The notes below the pieces were generated by a model, which saw nothing but the letters and a program-made list of their open reading frames with translations, ran no database searches and was not told the origin of the DNA. A stretch of DNA of 64,000 nucleotides, from positions 62,001-126,000 of the forward strand of contig DF237182.1 of assembly GCA_000708835.1 (NCBI GenBank), read 5' to 3'. This stretch comes from Klebsormidium nitens (Eukaryota > Streptophyta > Klebsormidiophyceae > Klebsormidiales > Klebsormidiaceae). The first letter of the stretch is position 1, and each line of letters begins with the position of its first letter. Of the stretch, positions 60,147 to 64,000 are shown in pieces. Both the position numbers and the translations under genes were made by a program.

Positions 60147-61606
60147 AGCATGCGCTAGTAGGTTTTGTTTGGACTGTTGCACTGTTTATATGGCATACAT
60201 TGCATCGCTTAAAAGCAAGCAGCAAGCAATTATCGAGAAAGAGGCTGCTAGGAAGTGACGGTAATGGAAAAATCGCGTGAGCAGTGGGCCGATCAAGGTT
60301 ACATTTGATGACGTGATGCTAGCGTCGAAAGCGCTGCTAAAAGCAACGTAATCTATTGCATCCATCAGGATTTGGAGGTCGGACACTCGTTTAGAGTCAA
60401 AGACTTCAGTAGCGACAGGAGTCGAATAGCAGCCGAGAGCAATCAAAACGTGACAGACGCTCATGTCTTATCCGTGTCTCGTTCACAGTGCAAGCTCCTG
60501 TGCGGAAAGCCTGATTGTTGTCATCATGATGTCAGATGATGGAGTCTTTTGCTTATGACCTGCCGCCAGAGAGCTTCTACCGTCAATGTGCGTGCACAGT
60601 GTGCTAGTTGATGATGTATTCGTATGTCGATCATGCATGTCAGTCTCAGTGGTGTATAGCTTGCAAAACGACAATTGGATCCGGATATGATATAGATTCC
60701 ACATACCGATGCATTTGGACTCCTAAATTGATACTATATGAAGGCTGTTTCTTGGCAGGCCATATGCAGCAGCCATGACTGAGTTCTTAAGGAAAGTGCT
60801 ATTGTATTATGGTCTAGAACATAGTGAAAATTGTGGCACTCTCCCTACTAGGAGTATATAGTCATAGGCATTATACTATCAATCAGTGAGATTGAAGCTG
60901 TTCCACTATGAGCATCTGCATTATGCAGCGCGCGCTGTCAAGACTCAAGGCGTACAACCTGGCGGCTTTGGATCATGCAATGATTGGTCTGACAGTGCGC
61001 CGAGCTGTCAGTCAGTTGCGAGCCCATGAACACCAGCGAACGCGAGACAAGGCAGTAGGCTTCCACTGTGAATACACGCTTGATACATCCGGGCCCCGGC
61101 CCCTTTCAGTCACCCCCAACAGCGCACGATCGACAATAAATCGTGGCAGAGCACGGGGGAGTCACAAGGAGACCCGCGAAATCGAAAGCTGTGATCTCGA
61201 GGTTACAACGAGACTTGAACTGGGCCAATGCATGCACAGGTCGACAAGCTAAGTACGACAGCAACGGGGGCGCGTATGATATTGTCTCGACTGTGATCTC
61301 CTCAAGTAGGTACCTACCATGAGCTTTTTTCAAGTGAAAGACGCATTTGATCAGTTCTCTGCAGGATTACAGTAAGTCTTAGGTGCTTTCTGACTTCTAC
61401 TTCAATGCGAGCTGCGACAAACGTTCGCGCATGCATTCCTGAAGAGCTAATTGCAAGAAGCCGCCATAGCGTCCATTCAGAAACTTCCGCGTCTTTTATA
61501 GCGCTTTGGTTGAAAGCTCAGAGCGCAGTTTTCTGTCCAGCTTTCTGGTTTGCGAGCTGACTTGACTGCTCGCGTCTCAATTGCGAAAGCTTTTCCACGA
61601 AAATTG
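60147..61606. other. Intergenic region downstream of the VPS13-like gene
   Basis: This is AT-rich sequence with only short frames, the longest a 114-codon plus frame at 60908-61252 without domain, splice or compositional support. One GGTACCTACC motif, as in the repeat block near the window start, occurs at 61309-61318. No RNA gene is recognised. Confidence 0.45.
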
Positions 61607-63233
61607 ATGCGAGGAAACCTCGTGAGCTGGAACAGTGCTTCGCGGCTTCAAACATTTTCCATGCAGGGCGCTTTGGAAGGACAAAGACGCGCGCTTGGAA
61701 TGCTGAACATTCAGCGAGAGGGTCACTCTGAAATGCAGCAAAACAGGGCGGCAGAGTCTGACGAGCAGGCCAGAATGGAGCGTATGCAAGCTGGCGACGC
61801 CGCTTCTCCCAGCGAGAGCAAGCATGTCCGAACCACGGGGGGTTGGGTCTTCCTGGCTACTCGGGGGTATGCGGACGAGGATGACGACGTGAGTTGGAAA
61901 GAATTGCCGCAACTGCTCAATCCTCTCATTAGTAGTCCAAAAATTCCTTTAATTTCTGCATCCTGCTGCATGTGAGTGGGCTTGTGAGGTACCCTTTTTC
62001 AGCTAGCTGTTACTTCCATTCTTTTCTATTTGGAGCCAGCAGTACTAAAGAATGCAATTCTAAGTCCTGTTCTTCCAAGATTGGCTAGATTGAAAGAGTG
62101 ACTGTTGCAAGTTCGTTCGAGAAAGGGGCGATTTAGCTTCAAGGGCTTTCAATTAAAGCGGTTTGTTTGCTGCCATCATCTGGCTTAGCATTTTAGCGAG
62201 CTGAAATGCCTAGGCTTGGAAAGTTGAGAGTTGGTATTGGTGGACGATGGTGGATGGCAATGAAGGCAACGTCGACGAGGCAGAGCAATACATAGACTGG
62301 CAGCTTCAGCCAAGTGGGGCAAAAGGGAATTTCGCTCGTCTAGTTGCTCATCATTCTTATTGTCAGTGAGCTTATCCAACAGACTATCTCTATTTTGGTT
62401 GGTGGTACTGAATGCAACAGAATCGGAGGTGCATTGAGCAACGAATGGAAGGTTGAGAAGTGACAAGCTGAGTGGCAATGCGTTGTTCGAACGAACCAAC
62501 TTTTCTGTCGGACTGATACCTTTTTCCGCCACCTTTGTAAGCATGGCCCTTGTTGTGACAACTTTCCCTGTTGTTGTAGAAGTGTGGAGGCTTAAGTGGA
62601 GGCTTGAATAAAGGTTGAAATCCTCTCTACTCCATGTTGACCCTAGATTTTCAACAGGATTTTACGTTTTGAAATGAGTTGTGATTTCGCAGCTTTGGAA
62701 TGAATTCGCATTCTGAGCAAGGCTATATGTGAAGATCGACCTACTCTGCAAACAGGCAACCAAAGGCTAATGTTCCAGGCACCCACTGTACAGATTGACA
62801 GTTGCAAACCGTGGAAAGGCCGTCTTACTTGATTTCTTAAACTCAAACCCAATCAAGCCCAATTCGCGCATCAGGATTTGTGATTACGTCAAGCCTAAAT
62901 CGTGCACCAAGAAAGGCTCCGGTGTTTTTTCCCCTGATCCTTACTGACAACTTAAGCAGCAGAGACACTCTCGGTGCAGTTCAACTCCTTCCACTAAAGC
63001 CAGCTTTCCTCCTACTTTTCCCACAGGTTCCATGCGTGTCTGCCGAGGTCGTCCGCAGCAAGTCCCCTTGCGCCTTTGCCTGCATCACCTGCGTCCCCTG
63101 CGAGCACGGCTGCAGGATGCCTGACGATTGCGCCCCCTGCCAGAAGGAGCTGCCACGTCACATCGCCGAGTGCTCAGAGTTTAGGTGTTGCGAGGTGGCG
63201 CCAGTAACGCCTGGCCGCTCGTTGGAGGCTTGA
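61607..63233 (+). CDS. Small cysteine-rich protein, unknown function (2 exons, 162 aa)
   Basis: Exons 61607-61888 and 63027-63233 join in phase 0 across a 1,138-base GT-AG intron. The N-terminal part (MRGNLVSWNSASRLQTFSMQ) is poor in acidic residues, rich in S and R, and could be an organelle-targeting peptide; the middle is Q/E/M-rich. Exon 2 encodes a compact cysteine module: CAFACITCVPCEHGC, then CAPC, then ECSEFRCC, giving eleven cysteines in 68 residues with several CxxC pairs. This suggests metal binding or disulfides. I recognise no named family. The frame is open upstream of 61607 but without an ATG, so a further 5' exon is possible. The clean splice and the cysteine pattern support a real gene. 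Confidence 0.5.
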
Positions 63234-64000
63234 TGGGTTTCAGGGACGATTTGCTGCGGTAAGTAAAGGTTCTTTGTCTGACATTGCATACAGGGTTTTG
63301 GAATCCGGAATACGATTGACTGGACGGCTTTCTGCTTCACGGCTTTCTGCTTCACTTAAAAATGGCGACTGCTTTTTACACTCCTAGGCGTATCTGATTC
63401 AGTAAGAGCTGGGATCAGTGACACTCGAAAGAACACCGTTTCTTTCTGTCCAGCTCGGAATTTCCCTCAACAATTGCTTTAGCTGATTCAGATGAAGAGC
63501 ATCACGAGTAGACCTGGCCACTACCATCTGCCATCAGCAAGTCTGCTAATCAGCGGACAAACGTGCAAATACGTTCTTTTCAAGTTCAGGTCATCTGTTT
63601 TCTCTCAAATAACTCTTTTGAGTAGAGCTCGACCCGAACGAAGCTATGTTTGATTACCCCGACTTGATGCCCACTATACGACGACGTAGGTGGTTGATTG
63701 TTTTGGGAAGTACGAACGGTGAATACGTCACGATTCCCCCGACTCTTTCCAAGTTTTTTCTTGACTTTTATCCTTGAAGCGCAGATAATGAGCCAGCCAT
63801 TTGTAACATCCTATCTCAATGCGCTCCAGATTGTCCGCATGGGTGTGCCATTGGAGAGTACACACCGGTCTTTCCGCTTACTCCACCGGTCGCTGTAGTG
63901 GCCCCTTCCACGCGGGATATCCGGCCGGCCGTGCATGGGGCGCATTCACGAACAGGGCCACGGTTGTATTTACGTAGTTGACCACACTGCGCCCGTGTTG
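63234..64000. other. Right edge of window, no gene seen
   Basis: Only short frames are present, the longest being 66 codons at 63698-63898 on the plus strand. A neighbouring gene could begin beyond the window. There is a short direct repeat, ACGGCTTTCTGCTTCA twice, at about 63325-63356. Confidence 0.4.

Noticed and set aside
60908-61252. 114-codon open frame downstream of VPS13
   Set aside because: No domain, no splice support and composition like the flanking intergenic DNA.

Overview
This is an intron-rich nuclear segment from a photosynthetic eukaryote. The gene set fits the streptophyte (land plant and charophyte alga) lineage: a TIME FOR COFFEE-like clock protein, a thylakoid-lumen pentapeptide protein with a two-part targeting sequence, a plant-type Ku80 and a giant plant-type VPS13. 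The compact genes, GC-rich exons, AT-richer introns and GTGAGT-type donors suggest a charophyte alga such as Klebsormidium; that genus is an inference. I rebuilt gene models by hand, keeping only splice junctions that preserve reading frame and family similarity.

Layout. 1-4.9 kb: gene-poor, with a decayed coding-like stretch (about 0.8-2.5 kb) and a block dense in GGTACCTACC motifs (2.8-4.2 kb). 5.0-15.0 kb (+): TIME FOR COFFEE-like gene, 15 exons, 1,941 aa. 15.4-16.4 kb: unidentified coding-like stretch, probably a remnant. 17.1-23.0 kb (+): membrane-anchored alpha/beta hydrolase, 9 exons, 518 aa. 24.4-26.7 kb (-): thylakoid-lumen pentapeptide-repeat protein, 4 exons, 254 aa. 27.3-34.2 kb (+): Ku80, 13 exons, 722 aa, head-to-head with the pentapeptide gene. 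35.4-35.8 kb (-): prefoldin subunit 2, one coding exon. 36.7-60.1 kb (+): VPS13-type bridge-like lipid-transfer protein, about 25 exons and 4,330 aa, head-to-head with prefoldin and interrupted by two assembly gaps. 61.6-63.2 kb (+): small cysteine-rich protein of unknown function.

The genes form no pathway; they are ordinary eukaryotic neighbours (clock, lipid hydrolysis, thylakoid lumen, DNA end joining, tubulin/actin folding, inter-organelle lipid transport). The two head-to-head pairs may share promoters.

The most interesting signals lie outside the gene list. (1) Decayed tandem copies of exon edges, often including a splice site, sit in introns of three different genes. (2) The palindrome TGACGTCA occurs at least 12 times, several copies inside VPS13 exons. 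(3) The Ku80 tail resembles the vertebrate DNA-PKcs-binding tail. (4) One assembly gap is flanked by identical 36-base sequence and looks false. (5) There is a GC-AG intron in Ku80. I found no CRISPR array, rRNA, convincing tRNA or intact transposon.
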